Below, one piece after another: positions 8,715-16,946 of a stretch of DNA of 64,000 nt; position 1 is the first letter of the stretch, and every line of letters starts with the position of its first letter. Origin of the DNA: Aliitabrizicola sp041905595 (GTDB lineage: Bacteria > Pseudomonadota > Alphaproteobacteria > Rhodobacterales > Rhodobacteraceae). The stretch is from assembly GCA_041905595.1 (NCBI GenBank), contig JAYRKT010000017.1, forward strand, positions 16,618 to 80,617, given 5' to 3'. The translations under genes were made by a program, and so were the position numbers. The notes under the pieces were generated by a model. That model was not told the DNA's origin. It saw only the letters and a list, made by a program, of their open reading frames with translations, and did no database searches.

Positions 8715-9428
8715 TTATCGCCGTTTCATCCGGCCTTTGCCATAGAGCGTGTCCATGGTGATCTCGGCCACCTGGACCTTGTCTTGCCCGGCCGGTTCCA
8801 GCAGCAGAGTGAAGGGGAAGCGGATCTTCTCGGCCATATCCTTGTCACTGAAGCCGGCGACACGCCGATACTCCCCCGCGCAGGTCGTGCCGTCCGGTGT
8901 GGCTCTCGGCGGACCAATGGCCACAAGACTGCGTCGCTTGCCGTCGAAAAGCTGCAGGGTCAAGTCGCAGGCTTCGTCCTGTGGAACGCTGCGCAAGGCC
9001 GCGAACATCGCGGTCAGGGGGTCGACCGTGCCACCCTGTTTCGCTGGATCGAGGCCGCCGCTGCCAGGAGGGCGCGGCGGATTGTAGACCTTCACTTGCG
9101 GCACGCCGTTGCGGTATTCCATCACCGCCTCGGACTGGCGCTTTCCGGTATCAGCAGCCTCGACATAGCGTTGCGGGGTGAAGCGGTCTCCCTTGACCCG
9201 GCCGGAGGAGGAGCCGTCGTAGCGGATATGCTTCACCCAGTCGAACAGACCGCCGCTTTGCAGGCGCCCGGTGACGGAATAGCGGCCATCGCGGATCTCG
9301 CCGGAATAGCTGACCGTCCCGACATGCAAGCCGCGTATCGAAAGGTCATAAACGGCGGAGTCCTCGGCCGTCGCTGGCAGCGCCACCGCAAACAAGGCTA
9401 GGACACTGGCAAGAAGCTGTGACCGCAT
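8715..9428 (-). CDS. DUF3108 secreted protein
   Basis: 237 residues with an N-terminal signal peptide (MRSQLLASVLALFAVALPATA, probable cleavage after residue 21). The mature part begins VYDLSIRGLHVGTVSYSG and carries the DUF3108 pattern of a beta-rich periplasmic domain, including SGGLFDWVKHIRYDG and VDPLTAMFAAL. Function is unknown for the family. It is transcribed ahead of hrpB with a 7-bp gap. meaB is divergent across 120 bp. Confidence 0.85.
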   Translation of the reverse strand: MRSQLLASVLALFAVALPATAEDSAVYDLSIRGLHVGTVSYSGEIRDGRYSVTGRLQSGGLFDWVKHIRYDGSSSGRVKGDRFTPQRYVEAADTGKRQSEAVMEYRNGVPQVKVYNPPRPPGSGGLDPAKQGGTVDPLTAMFAALRSVPQDEACDLTLQLFDGKRRSLVAIGPPRATPDGTTCAGEYRRVAGFSDKDMAEKIRFPFTLLLEPAGQDKVQVAEITMDTLYGKGRMKRR

Positions 9429-9548
9429 TGGAATCTCCCGTCTCTGGCCGGAATCCTAGCGCGGCTTTGTGACAGGGGCAGCCCCGGCGGCGTTGACAAT
9501 CCGGTGTGGGGTGGTGCTTGTCAGGCGGAACTTCGCCGGAGGGTGCCC

Positions 9549-10526
9549 ATGGATGTGTCGGATCTTGCCAGTCGCGTGATCGCCGGGGATCGCCGGGCAT
9601 TGGCCCGCGCGATCACGCTGGTGGAAAGCGGCCGGGCCGATCATCGCACGCAGGCTCTGGCGCTGATCGACGCTTTGCGCGGCGCCGGGCGCGAGGCACT
9701 GCGCATCGGGCTGTCGGGCACGCCGGGGGTCGGCAAGTCGAGCTTCATCGAGAGCTTTGGCCTGATGCTGACCGGGCAGGGGCTGCGCGTTGCGGTTCTG
9801 GCTGTCGATCCATCCTCGGCTCGGTCGGGCGGTTCGATCCTTGGCGACAAGACGCGGATGGAGCAGCTATCGCGCGACCCGCTGGCCTTCATCCGCCCCT
9901 CGCCCAGCCAGAGCCACCTCGGCGGCGTCGCCCGCCGCACCCGTGAGGCCGTGGCAATCTGCGAAGCGGCAGGCTTCGACGTGGTCCTGATCGAGACGGT
10001 CGGCGTCGGCCAGTCCGAAACCATGGTGGCCGAACTCTGCGATCTGTTCCTGCTGCTGCTTGCGCCGGCGGGTGGGGATGAGTTGCAGGGGGTCAAGCGC
10101 GGCATCATGGAGATGGCCGATCTCATCCTGGTCAACAAGGCGGATGGCGATCTGAAACCGGCGGCGATCCGGACATGCGCCGACTATGCGGGCGCTCTGC
10201 GCCTGCTCCGCCACCGTCCGCAGGACCCACCGGGTTTTCCCAAGGCCATGACGGTTTCGGCGGCGGAACAGACCGGGCTGGATACCGCCTGGTCCGAGAT
10301 GCAGGCGCTCGCCCGCTGGCGTCGGGAAAGCGGGCATTGGCAGGACCACCGCGCCGCGCAGGCCCGCCACTGGTTCGAGGCCGAGGTGCGTGCCGGCCTG
10401 CTTGCCGCGCTCGAAACATCCAAGGCCCGCGCGACCCTCGACCAGTTCGGTGCCGAGGTCGCCGCAGGCCACCTCTCCCCCGAATCTGCGGCCGAGCGAT
10501 TCCTCGCGGGCTTGAAATCCGCCTGA
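9549..10526 (+). CDS. meaB: Methylmalonyl-CoA mutase-associated GTPase MeaB
   Basis: 325 residues. G3E-family GTPase that protects and loads B12-dependent acyl-CoA mutases. Seen: Walker A GTPGVGKSS at about residues 55-63, DPSSARSGGSILGDKTRM, ETVGVGQSE and NKADGD for guanine recognition. ATG 9549 is chosen over an upstream frame start because GGAGGG lies just before it and family proteins begin here. No mutase gene is in the window. A perfect -35 TTGACA lies at 9493-9498, with a poor -10. Confidence 0.93.
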   Translation: MDVSDLASRVIAGDRRALARAITLVESGRADHRTQALALIDALRGAGREALRIGLSGTPGVGKSSFIESFGLMLTGQGLRVAVLAVDPSSARSGGSILGDKTRMEQLSRDPLAFIRPSPSQSHLGGVARRTREAVAICEAAGFDVVLIETVGVGQSETMVAELCDLFLLLLAPAGGDELQGVKRGIMEMADLILVNKADGDLKPAAIRTCADYAGALRLLRHRPQDPPGFPKAMTVSAAEQTGLDTAWSEMQALARWRRESGHWQDHRAAQARHWFEAEVRAGLLAALETSKARATLDQFGAEVAAGHLSPESAAERFLAGLKSA

Positions 10527-10545
10527 CCCCGGTTTCTTCTTGGCC

Positions 10546-10561
10546 GAAATACCCTCGGGGG
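10546..10561 (+). repeat. Dispersed intergenic element GAAATACCCTCGGGGG
   Basis: Second copy of the 16-bp element also seen at 3381-3396. Here it lies 19 bp after the meaB stop and just ahead of two hairpins, TGTCCC-GCA-GGGACA (10566-10580) and the terminator that follows. Confidence 0.5.
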
Positions 10562-10580
10562 TGAATGTCCCGCAGGGACA

Positions 10581-10605
10581 GAGGGGGCGGAAGGCCCCCT
10601 TCTTT
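10581..10605 (+). terminator. Rho-independent terminator after meaB
   Basis: AGGGGGC-GGAAG-GCCCCCT stem (10582-10100 range: arms 10582-10588 and 10594-10600) followed by TTCTTT. Good stem and short T-rich tail. Confidence 0.75.
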
Positions 10606-10640
10606 CGGTGCGTCCTGCGGAAAACCGGCGGGTGAATCGC

Positions 10641-10668
10641 TTGACGCCGCCGCGCTTTGCCCCTAAAC
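10641..10668 (+). promoter_or_regulatory. Candidate sigma-70 promoter for rpmB
   Basis: TTGACG (10641-10646), 16-bp spacer, CTAAAC (10663-10668). It predicts a leader of about 95 nt before the rpmB ATG at 10771. The position downstream of a terminator supports a separate transcript. Confidence 0.45.
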
Positions 10669-10770
10669 GGCGCCGATGGAATTGCGGGCGCACCTCTTCG
10701 GGGTGGGCTGTCCGCTTGACGGAAGACCTCGGCAGACCAGCCCTGCCGGTTCAAAACAAGGATAAGACCG

Positions 10771-11058
10771 ATGTCGCGCGTTTGCGAACTGAGTGGCAAG
10801 GGCCCGATCACCGGGAACAAGGTGAGCCACGCCAACAACAAGACCCGCCGGCGCTTCCTGCCGAACCTGAACGATGTCACCCTGATCTCTGACGTTCTGG
10901 GCCAGTCGTTCCAGTTCCGCGTGTCGGCTGCGGCGCTCCGCACCGTCGATCACCGCGGCGGCCTCGACGCGTTCCTCGCCAAGGCGAAGGACGATGAACT
11001 GTCGGATCGCGCGCTGAAGATCAAGAAAGAGATCGAGAAGGTCCAGGCGGCTGCCTGA
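10771..11058 (+). CDS. rpmB: 50S ribosomal protein L28
   Basis: 95 residues, the long alphaproteobacterial form of bL28. It begins MSRVCELSGKGPITGNKVSHANNKT, the conserved L28 N-terminus, followed by RRRFLPNLNDV and the RVSAAALRTVDHRGGLDAF core. It is part of the large ribosomal subunit. A monocistronic transcript is likely: its own candidate promoter lies upstream and a strong terminator follows the stop within 25 bp. Confidence 0.97.
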   Translation: MSRVCELSGKGPITGNKVSHANNKTRRRFLPNLNDVTLISDVLGQSFQFRVSAAALRTVDHRGGLDAFLAKAKDDELSDRALKIKKEIEKVQAAA

Positions 11059-11082
11059 GTCCTTTCACCTTGACGGACAGTG

Positions 11083-11118
11083 AAGGGCCCTGCCACTTGG
11101 CGGGGCCTTTTCCTTTTT
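11083..11118 (+). terminator. Strong rho-independent terminator after rpmB
   Basis: AAGGGCCC(T)GCC-ACTT-GGC(G)GGGCCTT stem followed by TTCCTTTTT. The arms pair almost perfectly. The T-run ends just before the next gene's ATG at 11129. Confidence 0.85.
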
Positions 11119-11128
11119 GGACCGCCTG

Positions 11129-11680
11129 ATGTCGCCGTTCCTGACCCTGCCCGCCGCCTTGTCGCCGACCGAATGCGACGATGTCATCGCCTTGGCCCGC
11201 GCCGCGCAGCTCCGCGACGCGGGGTTGGTCGGTGGCACGACCCGGCATGGCATCCGCCGGGCCGACATCGCCTGGCTTGATGATCTCGAGGGCGGAAGCT
11301 GGGCGATGGACCGCCTGATCGGTCTTGTCGCCCGCGCCAATCGTGACGGCTACGCGTTCGACCTGAGCGAGTTCGGCGAAAGCGCCCAGATTGCCCGTTA
11401 CGGGGCCGAGCGTGAGGGCCATTTCGACTGGCATTCCGACATCGGCGCCGGAAACTGGGCGGCGAAGCGCAAGCTGACCATCGTCCTGCAACTTTCCGAT
11501 CCGGATAGCTATGAGGGCGGCACGCTCGAACTCCGCCCCGACAGCAATATCCACGCCGCCCCGCGGGACCGTGGCACCGCCACGGTCTTCCCCAGCTTCG
11601 TGCTGCATCGCGTGACGCCGGTCACCAGCCGCGAACGCTGGTCGCTGACGCTCTGGGCGCATGGCCCGGCCTTCCGCTGA
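11129..11680 (+). CDS. 2OG-Fe(II) oxygenase family protein
   Basis: 183 residues. The iron triad H102-x-D104 (in HFDWHSD) and H160 (in FVLHRVTPV) and the 2-oxoglutarate arginine R170 (RERWSLTLW) are visible, as in prolyl-4-hydroxylase and PKHD-type oxygenases. YEGGTLEL in the core supports this. Substrate unknown. ATG 11129 is preferred; a TTG at 11117 overlaps the rpmB terminator tail. The stop overlaps the start of the next gene by one base, so the two are translationally coupled. Confidence 0.85.
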   Translation: MSPFLTLPAALSPTECDDVIALARAAQLRDAGLVGGTTRHGIRRADIAWLDDLEGGSWAMDRLIGLVARANRDGYAFDLSEFGESAQIARYGAEREGHFDWHSDIGAGNWAAKRKLTIVLQLSDPDSYEGGTLELRPDSNIHAAPRDRGTATVFPSFVLHRVTPVTSRERWSLTLWAHGPAFR

Positions 11681-12153
11681 TGACGCGCGTGCTGTTCCTC
11701 TGCCTTGGCAACATCTGCCGTTCGCCGACGGCCGAGGGGGTTCTGCGGCGCATGGCCGAGGAGGCCGGGCTTGACCTTGCCATCGACAGTTGCGGGACCG
11801 GAGACTGGCATGCAGGCGAGCCGCCCGACCGCCGCGCCATCGCCGCGGCTGCGCGGCGCGGCTATGACCTGACGCCGCTGCGCGCACGGCAACTGACGCC
11901 AGAGGATTTCACCCGCTTCGACCTGATCCTGGCGATGGACCGCACCAACCTGCAGGGGGCCGAGGCCCGACGGGCGGACGGGGCAGGGGCGCGGCTTGAG
12001 CTGTTTCTAAGCCTGATTGACGAGAAAGGGCCCGGCCCCAGGTCAATGGATGTGCCGGACCCCTGGTATTCGGGCGATTTCGACGGAACGCTCGACCTGA
12101 TCGAGGAAGGGTGCCGCGCCCTGATCCGACGCCTCTCTCAGCCGGCGCAATAG
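11680..12153 (+). CDS. Low-molecular-weight protein-tyrosine phosphatase
   Basis: 157 residues. The catalytic P-loop CLGNICRS places the nucleophile at C8 and the arginine at R14, right at the N-terminus as in this family, and the general acid lies in the C-terminal DPWYSG. The start overlaps the oxygenase stop (TGATG). Possible roles are arsenate reductase-like or tyrosine phosphatase activity; the DPWY motif and length favour phosphatase. The 3' end overlaps a convergent gene by 16 bp. Confidence 0.9.
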   Translation: MTRVLFLCLGNICRSPTAEGVLRRMAEEAGLDLAIDSCGTGDWHAGEPPDRRAIAAAARRGYDLTPLRARQLTPEDFTRFDLILAMDRTNLQGAEARRADGAGARLELFLSLIDEKGPGPRSMDVPDPWYSGDFDGTLDLIEEGCRALIRRLSQPAQ

Positions 12154-12455
12154 GCCGAGGCGGTGTCGGTGAAGTTGCGATAGCGGTCCCAGAAGGCATC
12201 GTCGGACGAGCGGGTGGACAGACGCACTTCCTGCGCCTTCTCCGGGTCCTCGAAGAACTTCGCAGCGCGGCGCTGATCGGAGTTGCTCAGCGTCTGGTCG
12301 GCGGCCTGCTGGATGCAGCTGCACATGCTGCTGGTCGCGCCGCTGCGGTCAGAGCGGTTGCAGGCCTTCTCGATCGGGCCACCGGCAAGGGCCACCGTCG
12401 ACGCTAGGGGAAGAAAAAGCGCGGCCATGACCGCGACACGGATGGAAGACTTCAT
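12138..12455 (-). CDS. Small secreted protein, function unknown
   Basis: 105 residues from ATG 12455 (preceded by GAGGCAGAG). A signal peptide is clear: KSSIRVAVMAALFLPLASTVALA, then a mature part starting near GGPIEK. The mature domain has four cysteines (NRSDRSGATSSMCSCIQQ and a terminal YCAG), suggesting periplasmic disulfides. I recognise the pattern as a short conserved hypothetical of Rhodobacteraceae but know no function. Its stop overlaps the phosphatase 3' end by 16 bp in convergent orientation. Confidence 0.75.
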   Translation of the reverse strand: MKSSIRVAVMAALFLPLASTVALAGGPIEKACNRSDRSGATSSMCSCIQQAADQTLSNSDQRRAAKFFEDPEKAQEVRLSTRSSDDAFWDRYRNFTDTASAYCAG

Positions 12456-12633
12456 CTGCTCTGCCTCGTGGTTTTCCGCAGCTGAACCTGCGGTTTTTCT
12501 GCCACGCAGTATGCCGATTCGGCGGAAAAACTTCAACCCGCCGCCCGGGCTGGCAAGTTCCCGCCGATCGGGGTGCCCCGACACCCGTCCTGACCCCTTG
12601 CCGGGCGGCGGAATTCCGCGCAAATCCGCTTGC

Positions 12634-12661
12634 TTGACCGCCCAACAAAACCTGCCATAAG
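12634..12661 (+). promoter_or_regulatory. Candidate lepA promoter, possibly leaderless transcript
   Basis: TTGACC (12634-12639), 16-bp spacer, CATAAG (12656-12661). The expected start point is at or within a base or two of the lepA ATG at 12668. No Shine-Dalgarno sequence lies before that ATG. The geometry repeats that of the ileS leader promoter at 43536-43564. Confidence 0.4.
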
Positions 12662-12667
12662 CCGCGC

Positions 12668-14467
12668 ATGACCCAGCTTTCGCATATCCGCAACTTCTCG
12701 ATCGTGGCCCATATCGACCACGGCAAATCCACGCTGGCCGACCGCCTGATCCAGTCGACCGGCACCGTGGCCGACCGCGACATGAAGGCGCAGTTGCTCG
12801 ACAGCATGGATATCGAGCGCGAGCGTGGCATCACCATCAAGGCCAACACCGTGCGCCTCGACTACAAGGCGAAGGACGGCCAGCATTACGTGCTGAACCT
12901 GATCGACACGCCCGGCCATGTCGACTTCGCCTATGAGGTCAGCCGCTCGATGCGCGCCGTCGAAGGCTCGCTTCTCGTCGTTGACGCCTCCCAGGGGGTC
13001 GAGGCGCAGACGCTCGCCAACGTCTATCAGGCGATTGATGCCGGGCACGAGATCGTGCCGGTCCTGAACAAGATCGACCTGCCGGCGGCCGAGCCCGACC
13101 GCGTGCGCGCGCAGATCGAGGATGTGATCGGCCTTGATGCCTCGGACGCCGTGCTGATCTCGGCCAAGTCGGGCCTTGGCATCCCCGATGTGCTGGAGGC
13201 GATCGTGCATCGCCTGCCGGCCCCCAAGGGCGACCGCAACGCGCCCCTGAAGGCGATGCTGGTCGACAGCTGGTATGACGCCTATCTCGGCGTCGTCGTC
13301 ATGATCCGCGTCATGGATGGCGTCATCAGGAAGGGCGACCGCATCCGCATGATGCAGACCGGCGCGATCTACGGGATCGACAAGCTGGCCGTGCTGAAGC
13401 CGCAGATGGTCGACATCGCCGAGCTTGGCCCGGGCGAGATCGGCGTGCTGACCGCCTCGATCAAGCAGGTGCGCGACACCCGTGTCGGCGACACCATCAC
13501 GCATGAGAGGAAGCCCTGCGACCAGCCGCTGCCGGGCTTCAAGCCGGCGCAGCCGGTGGTGTTCTGCGGCCTCTTCCCGGTCGATGCCAACGACTTCGAG
13601 GCGCTGCGCGACGCCATCGAGAAGCTCGCGCTCAACGACGCCTCCTTCAGCTACGAGATGGAAACCTCGGCCGCGCTCGGCTTCGGCTTCCGCTGCGGCT
13701 TCCTTGGCCTTCTGCACCTCGAGGTGGTCCGCGACCGGCTGGAGCGGGAATACGACCTCGACCTCATCACCACCGCGCCCTCGGTGGTCTACCACATCTA
13801 CATGCGCGACGGCTCGATGATGGAGTTGCACAACCCCGCCGACATGCCCGACCTGACCCATGTCGACCACCTGGAAGAGCCGCGCATCAAGGCGACGATC
13901 ATGGTGCCCGACGAATATCTGGGCGACATCCTGAAGCTCTGCCAGGACCGGCGCGGCATCCAGCTGAACCTGACCTATGCCGGCAACCGCGCGATGGTCG
14001 AATACGACCTGCCGCTGAACGAGGTGGTGTTTGATTTCTACGACCGGCTGAAATCGGTGACCAAGGGCTATGCCAGCTTCGACTACCAGATCACCGGCTA
14101 CCGCGAGGATGACCTGGTGAAGATGTCGGTGCTGGTGAACGACGAGCCGGTCGATGCCCTGTCGATGATGGTCCACCGCGCCCGCGCCGAGCTGCGCGGC
14201 CGGGCGATGGTCGAGAAGCTCAAGGAACTGATCCCCCGCCACATGTTCAAGATCCCGATCCAGGCGGCCATCGGCGGCCGCGTGATCGCGCGCGAGACGA
14301 TCTCCGCCATGCGCAAGGACGTGACGGCGAAGTGCTACGGCGGCGACGCCACCCGGAAGCGCAAGCTTCTGGACAAGCAGAAGGAAGGGAAGAAGCGGAT
14401 GCGCCAGTTCGGGAAGGTCGAGATCCCGCAGCAGGCGTTTATTAACGCGCTGAAGATGGATGGGTGA
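12668..14467 (+). CDS. lepA: Elongation factor 4 (LepA)
   Basis: 599 residues, the standard length. A translational GTPase that acts on stalled or mis-translocated ribosomes. G1 AHIDHGKST (residues 14-22), the switch region RERGITIKA, G3 DTPGHVDF, G4 NKIDLP, and the LepA-specific C-terminal domain with KMSVLVN and RKRKLLDKQKEGKKRMR. The C-terminus is slightly short (ALKMDG then stop), and the stop overlaps the start of the next, foreign-looking gene. That may reflect the insertion event, which is inference. Confidence 0.97.
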   Translation: MTQLSHIRNFSIVAHIDHGKSTLADRLIQSTGTVADRDMKAQLLDSMDIERERGITIKANTVRLDYKAKDGQHYVLNLIDTPGHVDFAYEVSRSMRAVEGSLLVVDASQGVEAQTLANVYQAIDAGHEIVPVLNKIDLPAAEPDRVRAQIEDVIGLDASDAVLISAKSGLGIPDVLEAIVHRLPAPKGDRNAPLKAMLVDSWYDAYLGVVVMIRVMDGVIRKGDRIRMMQTGAIYGIDKLAVLKPQMVDIAELGPGEIGVLTASIKQVRDTRVGDTITHERKPCDQPLPGFKPAQPVVFCGLFPVDANDFEALRDAIEKLALNDASFSYEMETSAALGFGFRCGFLGLLHLEVVRDRLEREYDLDLITTAPSVVYHIYMRDGSMMELHNPADMPDLTHVDHLEEPRIKATIMVPDEYLGDILKLCQDRRGIQLNLTYAGNRAMVEYDLPLNEVVFDFYDRLKSVTKGYASFDYQITGYREDDLVKMSVLVNDEPVDALSMMVHRARAELRGRAMVEKLKELIPRHMFKIPIQAAIGGRVIARETISAMRKDVTAKCYGGDATRKRKLLDKQKEGKKRMRQFGKVEIPQQAFINALKMDG

Positions 14468-16071
14468 TGAAAGAGTTTTTTGTCAGTCGTGCGGTCCTAA
14501 AATCCAAAGGTATCCATTTTTCTGACGATCAAGTTGTAGCCATTGTCGGGCCGAACAGCAGCGGCAAGAGTGCTTTGCTGTCGTCAATGTATGGACGGCT
14601 TACTGCGGATTCTCAATACGTGAGGGCCAGTCAAGTGTCAGAACTGGCCGTTACTCGCTTGTCCGATACCAAAGAGTTTAAGGATCATATTGAGAATATA
14701 TTCACGTACAAAGACAGGACAATCTACTGGTTCGGCAATGCAATTGGAATATCAGATAGTTATGAAGCCACGGTTGCGATGTGGCTTCAGCCGCGCGGTC
14801 TACTTCATCACATGAACAAATCTCTAGCTGATTATATATCGGCGCGAGACCGTCTGCAATCCGTTGCTCATGTACATCAGCTCGATTTGCTCCGAGACCA
14901 ACCTTCTCATCCATTTCATCTCTTGTATAAGTTTCCGGACAAAGAAAATAGACTTAGCGAGGTTTCAAGGAAGATCTTTGGAGTTGACGTGATGTTGAAT
15001 CCCGGAGCGGGTTCTGTGCTTGCCCTGCATGTTGGGGAAAAGATTGACGCCGCAAGTTATGGGGGAGATCGCGACCAAAGATACGCTAATGAAGTTTTCA
15101 AACTGCCCGAGATCGAAACACAAGGGGACGGAGTTCAAGCGACAATTGGTCTTCTGGCTCGAGTATTAGTAAGCCCTGCGGTCTGTATTTTTGTGGATGA
15201 GCCGGACCTTTATCTGCATCCTCCTCAAGCTACCACTTTGGCAATGGCTTTAACTGCGGCGACTACTGGGAAGCAGTTGTTTATCTCCACACACAGCGCT
15301 CGCTTCCTTCAGGGGCTGTTTTCTGCTGCTCCAGAACGGCTTAAGCTAATTCGATTGTTCAAGGAGGGGCAATCCTTTGACAATGCTGAGGTTGATGAGG
15401 ATATATTCTTGGAGGTCAAGAAAGATCCAGTTCTTAGGTTTACAAATATATTAGACGCACTTTTTTTTGACGTATCAGTCGTTTGTGAGGATCCATCTGA
15501 CTGTCTATTTTTCAAATCTTCATTGGAGAGATTGGGGCATGGCGAGCTGATTGAGAACACCTTTTGGACGGGTGCATACGGAAAAAGCAATTTGCCAAAG
15601 CTGGCCAGAATTTGCCGAGCTATGCGAGTTAAGACCATCGTTATTTGCGATATCGATGTTCTATCTCCGGAAGGCAATAGTCACATCAACGTTCTTAAAC
15701 CGCTTCTTGAGGCCTTCGGTGAAACGCCGGATGACATTATTTCGCAAGTTGAAAAACTTCACCGAATGGTGGCGGGCAACGCAAGAGTGACTTGGAGGAC
15801 CATAAAGGACTTGGGGTTGCGAGCTCTAGAGACAGACAGTGCTAGTCACGCCGCGGCGCAGAAAATACTGAGCGACCTATTAGATTTTGGTATAATAGTT
15901 ATACCATTTGGTGAAGTTGAGTCGCTTTGTTCGCCTCAAAAAGAGGGGCATGGAATTCAGGCGATCAATGCAATGCTTGACATGGATATTGATGATCCGG
16001 CATTGAGTAATGCTCGCCGGCTTTGTGGAACTATCATCGGATGTTTGCAAGCGAGCGGCAACGAGGAATAG
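14467..16071 (+). CDS. OLD-like ABC-type ATPase with TOPRIM domain, candidate anti-phage or mobile gene
   Basis: 534 residues from ATG 14467 (a GTG at 14464 is also possible), overlapping the lepA stop. The N-terminal half is an SMC/ABC-like ATPase: Walker A GPNSSGKS (28-35), Walker B VCIFVDEPD (D244, E245) and switch histidine H276 in STHSAR. The C-terminal part looks like an OLD-type TOPRIM: E341 in VCEDPSD, then D395-x-D397 in ICDIDVL. That layout matches single-gene OLD-like nucleases, some of which act in phage defence; no partner helicase (as in Gabija) or RT gene is present. The DNA is much richer in A/T, with ATA, AGA and TTA codons rare in the neighbours, a sign of transfer. DNA cutting is inferred. 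Confidence 0.75.
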   Translation: MKEFFVSRAVLKSKGIHFSDDQVVAIVGPNSSGKSALLSSMYGRLTADSQYVRASQVSELAVTRLSDTKEFKDHIENIFTYKDRTIYWFGNAIGISDSYEATVAMWLQPRGLLHHMNKSLADYISARDRLQSVAHVHQLDLLRDQPSHPFHLLYKFPDKENRLSEVSRKIFGVDVMLNPGAGSVLALHVGEKIDAASYGGDRDQRYANEVFKLPEIETQGDGVQATIGLLARVLVSPAVCIFVDEPDLYLHPPQATTLAMALTAATTGKQLFISTHSARFLQGLFSAAPERLKLIRLFKEGQSFDNAEVDEDIFLEVKKDPVLRFTNILDALFFDVSVVCEDPSDCLFFKSSLERLGHGELIENTFWTGAYGKSNLPKLARICRAMRVKTIVICDIDVLSPEGNSHINVLKPLLEAFGETPDDIISQVEKLHRMVAGNARVTWRTIKDLGLRALETDSASHAAAQKILSDLLDFGIIVIPFGEVESLCSPQKEGHGIQAINAMLDMDIDDPALSNARRLCGTIIGCLQASGNEE

Positions 16072-16141
16072 TTTTGCTTAGCGCTTGAGTTGTTCTTGAC
16101 CCGACGGTGTATCTATCCCTCCTCATTTGACTCTAGTCCAA

Positions 16142-16178
16142 TCAGGTCGCGCCCGCCGAGCGGTTTGGCGCGACCTGA
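16142..16178 (+). terminator. Large hairpin after the OLD-like gene
   Basis: A perfect 12-pair stem, TCAGGTCGCGCC (16142-16153) with GGCGCGACCTGA (16167-16178), and a 13-nt loop. It lies where base composition returns from AT-rich to GC-rich, so it may be the original lepA terminator. No T-run follows. Confidence 0.55.
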
Positions 16179-16184
16179 GTCCGG

Positions 16185-16338
16185 CCGGTGGACAAGCGGA
16201 TATCCCCACCACCCCGATCCTCGGGGATCGGGCGTTCGGCGCTGCAAACTGTCCACTGGACCTTTGCTTTCGGGGCCTCTGGCGCCCCTCTCCGGAACCT
16301 TTGCCAGCCGCAGCGGTTGCCTTGGTCCACCCCAAGGC
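16185..16338 (+). other. Heavily base-paired leader region of unknown function
   Basis: Several further stems lie between the OLD-like gene and the next start codon: CCGGTGGACA (16185-16194) pairs with TGTCCACTGG (16250-16259) and encloses CCCGATCC-TCGG-GGATCGGG (16213-16232); GGGGC/GCCCC at 16272-16288; and GCCTTGG-TCCACC-CCAAGGC (16319-16338), which ends at the Shine-Dalgarno AGGAG of the following gene. It could be a structured 5' leader or a small RNA. I do not recognise a known RNA family. Confidence 0.4.
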
Positions 16339-16349
16339 AGGAGAGCCCA

Positions 16350-16829
16350 ATGCCCGACGAACAGGAAATCGAACGCAGGTTCTGGAGCGCGCTGCGGTCG
16401 GACATGACCGTCATGCTCGGCATCGACGGCACCTTTCCCCGACCGATGACGGCGCAGGTCGAGGACGAGGATCGCGGGCCGATCTGGTTCTTCACCTCGC
16501 GCAAGTCCGAATTGGTGTCGCGCATGGCCGGCGGTTGCCCGGGCTGGATGACCTTCACCGACAAGGGCCAGAACCTCTGGGCCTCGGTGAAGGGGCGGCT
16601 GTCGGTGTCGAACGATCCGGCGGTGGTCGACCGCCTCTGGTCGCCCTTCATTGCCGCCTGGTTCGACGGCGGCAAGTCCGACCCCGATCTCGTGCTCCTG
16701 CGCTTCGACCCGGCCGATGCCGAGATCTGGATCGACGGATCGAGCTTCCTTGCCGGCCTGAAGATGCTGCTCGGGTCCGATCCGAAAGAGGACTACAAGG
16801 ACAACGTCGCCCGGGTCACGCTCAACTGA
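16350..16829 (+). CDS. Pyridoxamine 5'-phosphate oxidase-fold (general stress type) protein
   Basis: 159 residues from ATG 16350, behind AGGAG. The order of elements (ERRFWSALRSDMTVMLG, MTAQVEDEDRGPIWFFTSRKSEL, VKGRLSVSNDP, LWSPFIAAWFDGGKSDPDLVLLRF) is that of the flavin-binding split-barrel family called general stress protein 26-like. It probably binds FMN or a related flavin in the cytoplasm; enzyme activity is not known for most members. Its leader DNA is unusually structured (16185-16338). A hairpin follows the stop. Confidence 0.85.
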   Translation: MPDEQEIERRFWSALRSDMTVMLGIDGTFPRPMTAQVEDEDRGPIWFFTSRKSELVSRMAGGCPGWMTFTDKGQNLWASVKGRLSVSNDPAVVDRLWSPFIAAWFDGGKSDPDLVLLRFDPADAEIWIDGSSFLAGLKMLLGSDPKEDYKDNVARVTLN

Positions 16830-16835
16830 GGCGGC

Positions 16836-16872
16836 CGGAACCGGTACCCCGCGCGACGCGGTGCCGGTTCCG
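16836..16872 (+). terminator. Terminator hairpin after stress protein gene
   Basis: CGGAACCGG (16836-16844) pairs with CCGGTTCCG (16864-16872), with an inner CCGCG/CGCGG stem. No T-run; still the most stable structure near the stop. Confidence 0.55.
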
Positions 16873-16946
16873 CCCCCGCCCATGCGTCACATCCCTGTTG
16901 CGGACAGACGTCATCCTGCGCGCACACAAGGCCCAGGGAGGCATCC

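Noticed and set aside
12533..14242. A 569-codon frame antisense to lepA
   Set aside because: Same GC-bias artefact; composition is unlike a real protein and lepA is certain on the other strand.
14467..16071. Gabija or retron-type multi-gene defence system
   Set aside because: No UvrD-like helicase, reverse transcriptase or other partner gene lies next to the OLD-like gene.
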